NCBI RefSeq assembly: GCF_023715105.1
Contig: NZ_JAMBNO010000008.1
Span: 124,001-188,000 of the forward strand
Reading direction: 5' to 3'
DNA length: 64,000 nt
DNA from: Hydrogenophaga intermedia
GTDB lineage: Bacteria; Pseudomonadota; Gammaproteobacteria; Burkholderiales; Burkholderiaceae_C
The position numbers were made by a program, and so were the translations under genes. The stretch's first letter is position 1. The number at the start of each line of letters is the position of its first letter. A model generated the notes under the pieces. That model was not told the origin of the DNA and did no database searches. It worked only from the letters and a program-made list of their open reading frames with translations. Shown one piece after another: positions 1-7,707 of the stretch.

Positions 1-2
1 GC

Positions 3-2378
3 CTGCTGTTCGGCGGCGACGTGGAGGTGGAAGCGCCCGCGCCGCTGCCGGCCGACGCGCTGGCCTGGATGCAGGCGCGCGGCACCGTGTCGCGTGTGAT
101 CGAGCTGCGCACCATGCTGCGCACCGACAGCGGCCGCGCGCAACTCATCGAACTGCTGAGCGCCGACGCCGCCTACCCGCTCTACGGCAGCGTGACGCTG
201 CAACCCGCGGCCACGCTGGCCGAGGCGCTGGCGATGCAAGGCGGGCAGTGGGGCGCCGCTATCGACGGCGCGCTCGCCACGCGCCTGGGCCTGCGGGTGG
301 GCGACCGGGTGTCGATCGGCGACCTCGACCTCACCGTGCGCGCGCTCATCGTGCGCCAGCCCGACCGCAGCCTGCGCGCCGACTGGGGCGCCGCGCCGGT
401 GCTGGTGGCCGAGGGCGCGCTGATGGCCACAGGCCTGGTGCAGCCGCTCAGCCGGGTGGAATACCGCTACCGCGCGCGGGTGGATGGTGGGGCAGGGGGC
501 GCCGACGACACGCGATCCGCCACCGCCTGGCGCGACGCCTTCATCGCCGCCTTTCCCGCCATCGACGCCGAGGTGCGCAGCTTCGACGAGCGCAGCGACC
601 GCATGGCCGAGGTGCTGGGGCAGATCGGCTCGGGCCTGCTGCTGATCGGCTTCTCGGCGCTGTTCATTGGCGGGCTGGGCGTGTTCAACAGCGTGCAGGC
701 CTACCTGCAGGGCAAGCTCACCACGTTGGCCACGCTGCGCGCACTGGGTCTGCGCGATGGCCGGCTGGCGGCCTTCGTGCTGCTGCAGGTGCTGTTGCTC
801 GCGCTGCTGGCCAGCGCCGCGGGCGTGCTGCTCGGTGTGGCGCTGGCGCTCGCGGGCGCGCAGCTCGCGGCCGATCGGCTGCCGGTGAGCTTTTTGCTGC
901 AGGGCCTGTGGCAGCCCGCGCTGCTGGCGCTGATGTTCGGCCTGCTCACGGCGCTGGCGTTCTCGCTGCCGGCGCTGGGGCGTGCGTTGTCGGTGTCGCC
1001 CGCGGTGCTGTTTCGCGGCATCGAGGGCGCTGCGCTGCGCACGCCCCGGCTGGCGCGCGGGCTCACCGCGGCGGCCGCGGGCATCACGCTGGCGCTGCTG
1101 GTGCTGAGCCTGCCGGACCCGCGTTTTGGCCTGGCCTTCGTGGCCACCACCGCGCTCGTGCTGCTCGTGCTGGACGCTGCCACGCGCGGCCTGCGCCGCG
1201 CTGCCGCGCGCTTGCAGCAGCACCGCGCCTTGCCGCTGCCCATGCAACTGGCGCTGGCCGGCTTGCAGCAAACGCATTCGCCACTTCGCACGGCGCTGCT
1301 CTCGCTGGGCTCGGCACTTACGTTGCTGGTGGCCTGCACGCTGGTGGTGGCCACGCTGCTGCGCACCGTGAACGAGACCGTGCCCACGCAGGCGCCGGCG
1401 CTGGTGTTCTACGACGTGCAGACCGAGCAGATCCCGCTGCTGCAGGAGACGCTGGCCGCGTCCCCCGGCGTGCAGGCGGTGCGCACTGCGCCGCTGGTGC
1501 TGGGCCGCCTGGTGGCCGTCAACGGTGAGGCGCTGCGGGAGAGCGGTGACGGCGAGCGCGCGCGCGAATCGCTCGACGAACACAAGCTGAGCGACCGCAG
1601 CGGCAACTTCGACGACGTGGTGGTCGATCGCGGTGCCTGGTGGCCCGAAGGCCACCGCGGTGAACCGCTGGTGGCGATGGAAGACCGCGAGGCCGACCAG
1701 CTCGGCCTGCGCGTGGGTGACCGGCTGCGCTTCGAGGTGCTGGGCCAGCCGGTGGAGGCCACGCTGAGCGCGATCTACAGCCAGCGGCGCATGCAGTCGC
1801 GCCTGTGGCTGGAGGCCATCTTCAGCGACGGCGTGCTCGACCCCTTCATCACGCGCCACGTGGGCGCGGCGTGGATGCCCCCCGGTGAGGCGCTGGCCGC
1901 GCAGGACCGCCTGGCCGCGGCGGCGCCCAACATCGCCACCGCGCGCACCGAGGCGCTGCTGAACGAGACGCGCGCGCTGATGGGCCGCGCCAGCGGTGGC
2001 CTGGTGGTGGTGGCCAGCGTGTGCCTGGCGGCCAGCCTGCTGGTGCTGGCCAGCGTGGTGGCTGCCAGCCGCAGCCGCCAGCTCTACGACGCCACCGTGA
2101 TGCACGCGCTGGGCGCGCGCCATTCGCTGCTGCGCCAGGTGCTGGTGTGGGAATACCTGCTGCTGGCCGCGGTGACGGCGGGCTTTGCGCTGCTGGCCGG
2201 CAGCGCGCTGGCCACGGCCTTGTTGCAGTGGCGGCTGGACATGAGCCCGGCCGGGCTTTACTGGAGCGGCGGGCTCACCGCCCTGTTGGTGAGCGGCCTG
2301 AGCCTGGGCCTGGGGGCGCGCTATCTGCTGGGCCAGATGCGCCTGAGCCCGGCGATGCTGCTGCGCGCGGGGCAGTGA
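3..2378 (+). CDS. FtsX-like ABC transporter permease (5' end outside window)
   Basis: The frame is open to the left edge, so the gene begins upstream; 791 residues are visible. Two FtsX-type membrane modules can be seen: a first bundle of hydrophobic helices around residues 210-340 and a second around residues 670-785, separated by further helices and a soluble periplasmic region (about 470-660). This two-module layout is that of the large YbbP/MacB-like permeases that pair with a separate MacB/LolD-type ATPase, which is expected just outside the window. Such systems do mechanotransmission or lipoprotein/lipid-related export rather than classical import; the substrate is unknown. The 3' end overlaps the convergent SRAP gene by about 100 bp. 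Confidence 0.85.
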   Translation: MLFGGDVEVEAPAPLPADALAWMQARGTVSRVIELRTMLRTDSGRAQLIELLSADAAYPLYGSVTLQPAATLAEALAMQGGQWGAAIDGALATRLGLRVGDRVSIGDLDLTVRALIVRQPDRSLRADWGAAPVLVAEGALMATGLVQPLSRVEYRYRARVDGGAGGADDTRSATAWRDAFIAAFPAIDAEVRSFDERSDRMAEVLGQIGSGLLLIGFSALFIGGLGVFNSVQAYLQGKLTTLATLRALGLRDGRLAAFVLLQVLLLALLASAAGVLLGVALALAGAQLAADRLPVSFLLQGLWQPALLALMFGLLTALAFSLPALGRALSVSPAVLFRGIEGAALRTPRLARGLTAAAAGITLALLVLSLPDPRFGLAFVATTALVLLVLDAATRGLRRAAARLQQHRALPLPMQLALAGLQQTHSPLRTALLSLGSALTLLVACTLVVATLLRTVNETVPTQAPALVFYDVQTEQIPLLQETLAASPGVQAVRTAPLVLGRLVAVNGEALRESGDGERARESLDEHKLSDRSGNFDDVVVDRGAWWPEGHRGEPLVAMEDREADQLGLRVGDRLRFEVLGQPVEATLSAIYSQRRMQSRLWLEAIFSDGVLDPFITRHVGAAWMPPGEALAAQDRLAAAAPNIATARTEALLNETRALMGRASGGLVVVASVCLAASLLVLASVVAASRSRQLYDATVMHALGARHSLLRQVLVWEYLLLAAVTAGFALLAGSALATALLQWRLDMSPAGLYWSGGLTALLVSGLSLGLGARYLLGQMRLSPAMLLRAGQ

Positions 2379-3087
2379 GCGAGTCCTGGGCCGTGCTGTG
2401 TTCCGGCCCGGCGTCGAACGCCTCGGCCGGCGTGAGCCGGAGCAGTTGCTGCGCCTGCGCCACGGTGCCCGCGAGCCATTGGTCGATGTCACCGTGCTCG
2501 ATGGCGATCAGGCTGCGCTTGTCCTGCTGATCGGGCGGCAGCGGCTGGCGCGTGGCGGGGTCTAGCTCGGGCTTGTGCATGCGGCCCATGAGCGGGTGTT
2601 CATTCGCGCCGAGCGTGAGCATGGTGTATGACTCGTGCACCTCGCCGGTTTTTCTGTCCACCCAGCGGTGCCACAGGCCGGCCACGCCCCAGGGTGCACC
2701 GTCGCGCCGCGCAAAGCGCCACCACACGTTGCGCCCGGTCTCCCAGTTGGGCTCGAAGAACACCGTGGCCGGCACGATGCAGCGCTGCCCGCGCGCCCAC
2801 GCCTCCTTGAAGCTGGCCTTGCGCGCCATGTCCTCCGAGCGCGCGTTCCAGGTCGCGAACTTCACGTCCGGCGTGGCCGAGAACGGCGGGATCAGGCCCC
2901 AGCGGCCCACCACCAGCTCGCGGCTGTAACCCGCGTCGTCGCGCGTGCGGCGAATGAAGGGACCGCTCTGGCGCGGGAACAGCTCACGCCCGAACACCTG
3001 GCGCAGCCAGGCATCGCTGTTGTGGCGGCCGAGCTCCCATTCGCGTTCGATGGCGGCCTGGTCGGGGGTGATGTAGCGGGTGCACAT
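2275..3087 (-). CDS. SOS response-associated peptidase / HMCES-like (YedK) protein
   Basis: 270 residues. The ATG at 3087 is preferred over one three codons upstream because it places Cys at position 2 (MCTRY), the residue that must become N-terminal to crosslink abasic sites in single-stranded DNA. Other family residues seen are Asn81 (WNARSE) and Glu112 (FFEPNW). The usual His of the H-x-R-M-P motif appears as Met167 in LMGRMH, flanked by His164 and His171. The protein shields abasic sites through a thiazolidine DNA-protein crosslink. The last 35 residues are low-complexity and antisense to the end of the convergent permease gene, so the family domain effectively ends near residue 230. Confidence 0.88.
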   Translation of the reverse strand: MCTRYITPDQAAIEREWELGRHNSDAWLRQVFGRELFPRQSGPFIRRTRDDAGYSRELVVGRWGLIPPFSATPDVKFATWNARSEDMARKASFKEAWARGQRCIVPATVFFEPNWETGRNVWWRFARRDGAPWGVAGLWHRWVDRKTGEVHESYTMLTLGANEHPLMGRMHKPELDPATRQPLPPDQQDKRSLIAIEHGDIDQWLAGTVAQAQQLLRLTPAEAFDAGPEHSTAQDSLTAPRAAASPGSGASGPADSAPPGPGSGRSPTGR

Positions 3088-3133
3088 GCGGCGCACTGTA
3101 GCGGCGGCCCGTGCCAGGCCGCTGCCCGGGTGA

Positions 3134-4009
3134 TCACGCGCTCTGCGTCATCTGCCCGAAGTGTCCGCTCTGGAAATCCTGGAACGCCTGGATGATTTCC
3201 TCGCGGGTGTTCATCACGAACGGGCCGTGGCCCACCACGGGCTCGTTGATCGGTTCACCGCCCAGGAAGAGCAGCACCGCGTCGGTGTTGGCCTCGATCT
3301 CGATGGCCTGGCCGCTGCGCTGGAAGGTGACCATCTGCGCCTCGCGCGCCACGGCGTCGCCATTGACGAGCACGGTGCCGCGCAGCACCACCAGTGCGGC
3401 GGTGTGGCCGTTCACCAGCGGCAGCGTGGTTTTTGCACCGGCGTTCAGGCGCAGGTCCCACACGTCCATGGGCGAGTGGGTGCGCGCCGCGCCCGCCTGG
3501 CCGGCGTGGTTGCCCGCGATCACGCGCACGCGGCCGGCGCTGTCGGGCAAGGCCACGTCGGGAATCTCCGCGTTCAGGATGTTCTGGTAGCCCGGCGGGT
3601 TCATCTTGGCGCTGGCGGGCAGGTTCACCCACAGCTGCGCCATCTGCATGGTGCCCCCCTGGCGAGTGAAGTCGGGCGAGTGGAACTCCTCGTGCAGGAT
3701 GCCCGAGGCGGCCGTCATCCATTGCACGTCGCCCGGCCCGATGAGGCCGCCCGCGCCGGTGGAGTCGCGGTGCGCCAGTTCGCCTTCGTACACGATGGTC
3801 ACCGTCTCGAAACCGCGGTGCGGGTGCACGCCCACGCCGCGCGGGCGTGCCGCGGGCTCGAAGCGGTAGGGCGCCGCGTAGTCGAGCATCAGGAACGGGC
3901 TGAGCTGGGCGCCGTGGTCTCCATAGGTGAACATGGAATGCACGGGGAAACCGTCACCCACCCAGTGCGGGCGGGGGGCGCTGTGAACGCCCTGGATCTG
4001 CTTGAGCAT
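3134..4009 (-). CDS. Pirin family protein
   Basis: 291 residues, a bicupin of the pirin family. The N-terminal cupin carries the metal ligands His62, His64, His106 and Glu108 (HPHRGFET and ILHEE), matching the Fe-binding set of human pirin. Bacterial pirins act as quercetinase-like dioxygenases or redox-sensing partners; which applies here cannot be told. The ATG at 4009 is chosen because AGGAAA lies just upstream; a longer reading frame (to 4075) would run through a strong inverted repeat. The gene is downstream of, and codirectional with, the RIC-nitronate monooxygenase pair after a 128-bp gap. The Shine-Dalgarno lies in the 3' arm of a long hairpin. Confidence 0.9.
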   Translation of the reverse strand: MLKQIQGVHSAPRPHWVGDGFPVHSMFTYGDHGAQLSPFLMLDYAAPYRFEPAARPRGVGVHPHRGFETVTIVYEGELAHRDSTGAGGLIGPGDVQWMTAASGILHEEFHSPDFTRQGGTMQMAQLWVNLPASAKMNPPGYQNILNAEIPDVALPDSAGRVRVIAGNHAGQAGAARTHSPMDVWDLRLNAGAKTTLPLVNGHTAALVVLRGTVLVNGDAVAREAQMVTFQRSGQAIEIEANTDAVLLFLGGEPINEPVVGHGPFVMNTREEIIQAFQDFQSGHFGQMTQSA

Positions 4010-4061
4010 GGCTTCTTTCCTGGCTGGGCTGGCCCCGGCGAACCCGGGGCAGGAAAGAAGC
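4010..4061 (-). promoter_or_regulatory. Long hairpin in pirin leader that hides the ribosome binding site
   Basis: On the minus strand the leader begins GCTTCTTTCCT (4061-4051) and ends AGGAAAGAAGC (4021-4011), an 11-bp perfect inverted repeat. An inner stem GCCCCGG/CCGGGGC (4032-4038 with 4044-4050) lies inside. The 3' arm is the Shine-Dalgarno of the pirin gene and stops 1 nt before its ATG. Folding would occlude initiation. No U-run follows, so it does not look like a terminator. Regulation is inferred, not shown. Confidence 0.6.
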
Positions 4062-4137
4062 ATATGGGGACGCAAGTGCCCCGCCCAAGGGCGGGGTTTC
4101 CGGGCGGTTGCGGCCCGGTTTCAGGCTCAGGCCGGTT

Positions 4138-5358
4138 TCACGCAGGCAGGGGGCTGCCCACCATCCAGCGCAGCAGGTCCGCCACGGGCCGGATTTCGCG
4201 GCCGAAGGGCAGGGGACCGGCGCCGCGGAAGAACAGACCGCGTTGCACGTCACCGGTCATGGCGTGGCCGAGTTGCTGGTCGATGCAGAACTGGCCGATC
4301 TCGGCGATGCCGTCGCGCAGGCCGCACACGCTCAGGCAGTCGAAGGCCATGTTGCAGCGCCGCTTGGGATGCGCGGCGGCCTTCAGCTTGGCTTCGACGC
4401 GCAGGTACTTGTCGAGCCAGGGCGTGCGCACCGCGCGTGCGGGCAGGCCGGCCACGCTGGTGAACTCCACGATGTCCTGTGGTTGTGCGCCGGCAAGCAC
4501 CTGTTTGAAGTGCGCGTCGGCGTCGCACTCGCGCGTGACGGCAAAGGCCGTGCCGAGCTGCACCGCGTCGGCCCCCAGGGCCTGCATGCGCAGCACGTCG
4601 CGGGGTCCGTGCATGCCGCCAGCGGCAATGAGCGCCACCTCGGATTCGACGGCCATGTCTTTGAGCATTGCACGCACGGCGGGCAGCACCTGTTCGAAGT
4701 CGAACCGCGCGTCGGTGAGGTCCGCCACGCGCGCGGCACCCAGGTGGCCGCCGGCCAGGCGCGGGTGTTCGATCACGATGGCATCGGGCAGGCGGCCCTT
4801 GCGCTCCCATTTGCGCAGCAGCAGTTGCACGCCGCGCGCGTCGGAAAGGATGGGGATCAGCGCGGCCTGCGGGTGATCGCGTGCGAGGTCGGGCAGATCG
4901 AGCGGCAGGCCGGCACCCACCACCACAGCGTCGATGCCGCTGGCCAGCGCCGCGCGCACCAGCGGCTCGTAGGCCGAGACCGCTTTCATCACGTTGACGC
5001 CGAGCATGCCTCGCCCGCCCGAAAGTGCACGGGCGCGGGCGATCTCGCGCCGCAGCGCCTCCAGGTTGGCGGCGTCGATGCGGGCGCGGGCGTCGGTTTC
5101 CTTTGTGAGGTGTGCGGTCTGCGCCATCAGGTCGGGGTGCAGGCGACGCAAGTCCACGGCAGAGACCACGCCCAGTGCGCCATGCCCGGCGACGCTGCCG
5201 GCCAGGCCCGAGGCCGACACGCACACACCCATGCCGCCTTGCACCACGGGCAGCAGTTCGCGCCCGCGCAGGCGCAGCGGGCGCATGCCGCTGGCCAGTG
5301 CCTGCTGCATCAGGTGGGTGGCCTGTGCTGCCGGGTCGTCTGCGCGATGCGCCGTCAT
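4138..5358 (-). CDS. Nitronate monooxygenase (2-nitropropane dioxygenase family)
   Basis: 406 residues, FMN TIM-barrel of the NMO family, which oxidises propionate-3-nitronate and related nitroalkanes. Seen: an N-terminal VVQGGMGV flavin motif, the GAGLPLDLP loop and AGGHLG around residue 215. The C-terminal 70 residues carry four cysteines, Cys335, Cys341, Cys345 and Cys358 (C-x5-C-x3-C-x12-C), followed by FFRGAGPLPFG; these could bind metal or a cluster. The ATG at 5358 overlaps the RIC stop codon in an ATGA arrangement, so it is chosen over a start four codons upstream and implies translational coupling. Pairing with a nitrosative-stress repair gene suggests a detoxification role for nitro compounds. 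FabK-like enoyl reductase is the main alternative. Confidence 0.85.
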   Translation of the reverse strand: MTAHRADDPAAQATHLMQQALASGMRPLRLRGRELLPVVQGGMGVCVSASGLAGSVAGHGALGVVSAVDLRRLHPDLMAQTAHLTKETDARARIDAANLEALRREIARARALSGGRGMLGVNVMKAVSAYEPLVRAALASGIDAVVVGAGLPLDLPDLARDHPQAALIPILSDARGVQLLLRKWERKGRLPDAIVIEHPRLAGGHLGAARVADLTDARFDFEQVLPAVRAMLKDMAVESEVALIAAGGMHGPRDVLRMQALGADAVQLGTAFAVTRECDADAHFKQVLAGAQPQDIVEFTSVAGLPARAVRTPWLDKYLRVEAKLKAAAHPKRRCNMAFDCLSVCGLRDGIAEIGQFCIDQQLGHAMTGDVQRGLFFRGAGPLPFGREIRPVADLLRWMVGSPLPA

Positions 5359-6068
5359 GCGCAACCGCAACCGTCCGCGCTGCCGCAGCCTTGCTCGAAC
5401 ATCGGGAACAGCACGTTGTTCTCGAGGTGGATGTGCGCGATCAGGTCGTCGGTGAGCTGGCGCGTGCCGGCGTAGAGCGCACGCCAGGTGTTGCAGGCGT
5501 CGGTCGGTGGGGTGTGGTCGTTCGTGAGTTGCGCCAGGCGTTCAAGCTGCGCACCATGCTCGGTATGTTCGTCGCGCATCACGGTGATCGGCCCACCCAC
5601 CATCGGGTGGCCACCGCGTTCGAGGGCAGGGAACAGGACCATCTCCTCCTTGGCCATATGCGTGAGCATCTCCTGTTCGATGGTCTCGATCAGCTCGGCC
5701 AGGCCGCGCGGCACGGCGGGGTGGTCGCGGTGCACGGCCTCCACGCGGCGCGCCATGCGGGCGAGCTCGGGCAATTGCTCGCGGTGCACCGCGTGGTAGC
5801 GCGTCAGGATGTGTTCGATCATCTCCGATGGCGTGCGCGCATCGGGGGCCGTGTTGCCCTGCGGCAGGGCTTCGAGCTCGTCCACCAGAGCGTCCAGCGC
5901 AAGGCCTTTCTGTGCCGCCGCATCGGCCAGGCTGACCTGGCCGCCGCAGCAGAAATCGAGCTTGTGGCGGCGCAGGATGGCCGTGGCGCCTGGGCGGTGG
6001 ACGGCAATGTGGCCGAGGCTCTGGGTGGCGAGGTCGGGTGTGCGTTCGGTGTCGACAGTCAGTGTCAT
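5355..6068 (-). CDS. RIC family di-iron protein for iron-sulfur cluster repair (ScdA/YtfE/DnrN)
   Basis: 237 residues. The N-terminal ScdA_N domain carries the DFCCGG motif (Cys40-Cys41) and the C-terminal half is hemerythrin-like, with His and Glu ligands spread through segments such as HAVHREQ, HMAKEE and HIHLENN, expected to hold a di-iron centre. RIC proteins repair clusters damaged by nitric oxide or peroxide. The start at 6068 is chosen because AAAGGAG lies seven bases upstream; the longer frame (6095) has none. The tail (CGSADGCGCA) is cysteine-rich. It is divergent from the NsrR-type regulator and the first gene of an operon with nitronate monooxygenase, so NO-inducible expression is the natural inference. 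Confidence 0.92.
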   Translation of the reverse strand: MTLTVDTERTPDLATQSLGHIAVHRPGATAILRRHKLDFCCGGQVSLADAAAQKGLALDALVDELEALPQGNTAPDARTPSEMIEHILTRYHAVHREQLPELARMARRVEAVHRDHPAVPRGLAELIETIEQEMLTHMAKEEMVLFPALERGGHPMVGGPITVMRDEHTEHGAQLERLAQLTNDHTPPTDACNTWRALYAGTRQLTDDLIAHIHLENNVLFPMFEQGCGSADGCGCA

Positions 6069-6096
6069 GACGGGCTCCTTTAAAGATTCATTCAAT

Positions 6097-6135
6097 GTTC
6101 ATCTATTGAACCACTAAAATGCACGACAGATGAAC
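6097..6135. promoter_or_regulatory. Palindromic operator candidate between RIC and NsrR-type genes
   Basis: GTTCATCTATTGAAC (6097-6111) is a 5-5-5 inverted repeat. A further AGATGAAC (6128-6135) repeats the half-site in opposite orientation. The spot lies 30-65 bp upstream of both the divergent RIC start (6068) and the Rrf2 regulator start (6171), in the only AT-rich stretch nearby. It does not match the textbook enterobacterial NsrR motif closely, so assignment to the adjacent regulator is inference. Confidence 0.5.
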
Positions 6136-6170
6136 CTTTTGTCGGCGCGCCTGGCGCGCTCGCCCCACCG

Positions 6171-6650
6171 ATGCGCCTGACCCAATGGACCGACTACAGC
6201 CTGCGCGTGCTGATGTACTGCGCGGTGCACCAACAGCGTGAGCAGCCGGTCACGATCAGCGAGATAGCCGAGGCGCACGGCATCTCCCGCAGCCACCTCA
6301 CCAAGATCGTGATGACGCTATCGGCGCTGGGCTACCTGGAGACCACCCGTGGGCGCGGCGGCGGGCTGCGTCTGCTGGTGCCGGCCGAGCAGATCGTGCT
6401 GGGCGAGGTGGTGCGCCAGACCGAGACCGACTTCAACCTCGTGGAATGCTTCGACGCTGCCGCGAACCAGTGCCGCATCGCGGGCCTGTGCGGCCTCAAG
6501 CACGTGCTGGCCGACGCGCTGGGCGCCTACCTGGCCAAGCTGGACGCCGTGACGCTGGCCGACCTGGTGCTGCCGCCGCCGCTGGAGCAACCGTTACGGC
6601 GCATGCCACGGGCGGCACCGGCGAAGCAGCCGCAGCGAGCCGGGGGCTGA
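6171..6650 (+). CDS. nsrR: Rrf2 family nitric-oxide-sensing repressor, NsrR type
   Basis: 159 residues. The N-terminal winged helix (MRLTQWTDYSLRVLMY..., residues 1-65) includes the recognition segment ISRSHLTKIV. Three cysteines, Cys93 (ECF), Cys101 and Cys107 (QCRIAGLCGLKHVL), match the iron-sulfur ligands of NsrR, and the LVECFD and CGLKHVL motifs separate it from IscR. NsrR loses DNA binding when NO nitrosylates its cluster. Divergent position next to a RIC gene is the classic NsrR context. The proline-rich tail after residue 135 is not conserved in the family. Confidence 0.9.
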   Translation: MRLTQWTDYSLRVLMYCAVHQQREQPVTISEIAEAHGISRSHLTKIVMTLSALGYLETTRGRGGGLRLLVPAEQIVLGEVVRQTETDFNLVECFDAAANQCRIAGLCGLKHVLADALGAYLAKLDAVTLADLVLPPPLEQPLRRMPRAAPAKQPQRAGG

Positions 6651-6657
6651 GCGGCTT

Positions 6658-7572
6658 TCACATCCAGAGCGCGCGCCACGCCAGCAGCGGCAGGTCGGCC
6701 TTGTCGACCGTGACCCGCTGCGCCCAGCTGCGGTGCTCGATGGCGGCGATGCGATCGAGCACGCGCAGGCCGCCTTGCACCACCAGACGCAGTTCCCAGC
6801 CGGCGCGCCCGCCGACCTCGTGCACCAGGGGCGCACCCATCTGCATCAGGCCGCGCGCGTGTGCGCACAACTCGGCCACCACGGCGTTGCGCTCGCGGTC
6901 GCGGCTGGTGGCGCCGGGCAGGAAGTCGTCCACCCGCGCCCCGTGGCGGCGCAGCACGTTGGTCGGCAGGTAGATGCGCCCGCGCGGCAGGTCGCGGCTC
7001 AAGTCCTGCCAGAAGTTGATGAGTTGCAGCGCGCTGCAGATGCGGTCGCTGCGCTCGAGCGCCTCGTCGTGGCGCACGTTCCACAGCTGCAGCAGCAGGC
7101 GGCCGATGGGATTGGCCGAACGCGCGCAGTAGTCCAGCAGCTCGGGCAGGTCGGCGTAGCGGTGGCCGCTGTCGGTGTGGCGCACGTCTTGCTCGAAGGC
7201 GTCGAGCAGGGCGTGCAGCAGCGCCGGGTCGAGCACGTGGCGTTGCACGGCCTGGGCCAGCGGGTTGAACACCTGGGGCCAGCGTGCGGCGTGGCGGCCT
7301 TGCAGCGCAGCGTCGAGTTCGGCACGGTACGCGGCCAGTTCGGTCAGGCGTTCGCTGGCGCTGTGCGGGCCTTCGTCGGCCATGTCGTCGGCCAGGCGGG
7401 CGAAACGGTAGATGGCGGCCACGGCCGGGCGCAGCGGTGCCGGGCACAGCCAGGAGGCGACAGGAAAGTTCTCGTAGTGATCGACCGAAGCACCGAAGGC
7501 CGCGGGTGCGACGCCGGTGGGCGTGGCGCTTGCATGGCCCGCGGCCACCGCTGTGTTGTCCTGCGGCTGCAT
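6658..7572 (-). CDS. hpnC: Squalene/phytoene synthase family protein, HpnC-like
   Basis: 304 residues from the ATG at 7572. The HpnC signature DHYENFPVASWLCP is followed by the first Asp-rich motif ADDMADE (about 61-67) and the second QDLSRD (about 189-194), the two magnesium-diphosphate sites of head-to-head prenyl synthases. HpnC converts presqualene diphosphate to hydroxysqualene for hopanoids. HpnD and HpnE, its usual partners, are not nearby. The start is uncertain: an ATG at 7662 would add 30 poorly conserved residues but overlaps the operator of the efflux operon, and neither start has a clear Shine-Dalgarno. The C-terminus converges on the NsrR-type gene with a 7-bp gap. Confidence 0.82.
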   Translation of the reverse strand: MQPQDNTAVAAGHASATPTGVAPAAFGASVDHYENFPVASWLCPAPLRPAVAAIYRFARLADDMADEGPHSASERLTELAAYRAELDAALQGRHAARWPQVFNPLAQAVQRHVLDPALLHALLDAFEQDVRHTDSGHRYADLPELLDYCARSANPIGRLLLQLWNVRHDEALERSDRICSALQLINFWQDLSRDLPRGRIYLPTNVLRRHGARVDDFLPGATSRDRERNAVVAELCAHARGLMQMGAPLVHEVGGRAGWELRLVVQGGLRVLDRIAAIEHRSWAQRVTVDKADLPLLAWRALWM

Positions 7573-7645
7573 CGGCACCGGCGGGGCCGCGCCGTCCGGA
7601 TGGGTGGTGCTGGGGCTGGCGGGGGTATGCACTAGAATTTCGCTT

Positions 7646-7659
7646 ACTAACCGGTCAGT
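7646..7659. promoter_or_regulatory. TetR-type operator upstream of the first RND efflux module
   Basis: ACTAACCGGTCAGT is a near-perfect palindrome of the form ACTnACCGGTnAGT, set in TTACTAACCGGTCAGTCA (7644-7661). This pattern resembles operators of TetR repressors that control RND adaptor-pump operons. It sits about 50 bp upstream of the adaptor start at 7708. No tetR gene lies on either side; the divergent gene is hpnC-like. The link to a repressor is inferred. Confidence 0.6.
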
Positions 7660-7707
7660 CATTAATTTTGCCGGGTGCCGAACCGGCCTATCCAAGGGGT
7701 TGATCGC

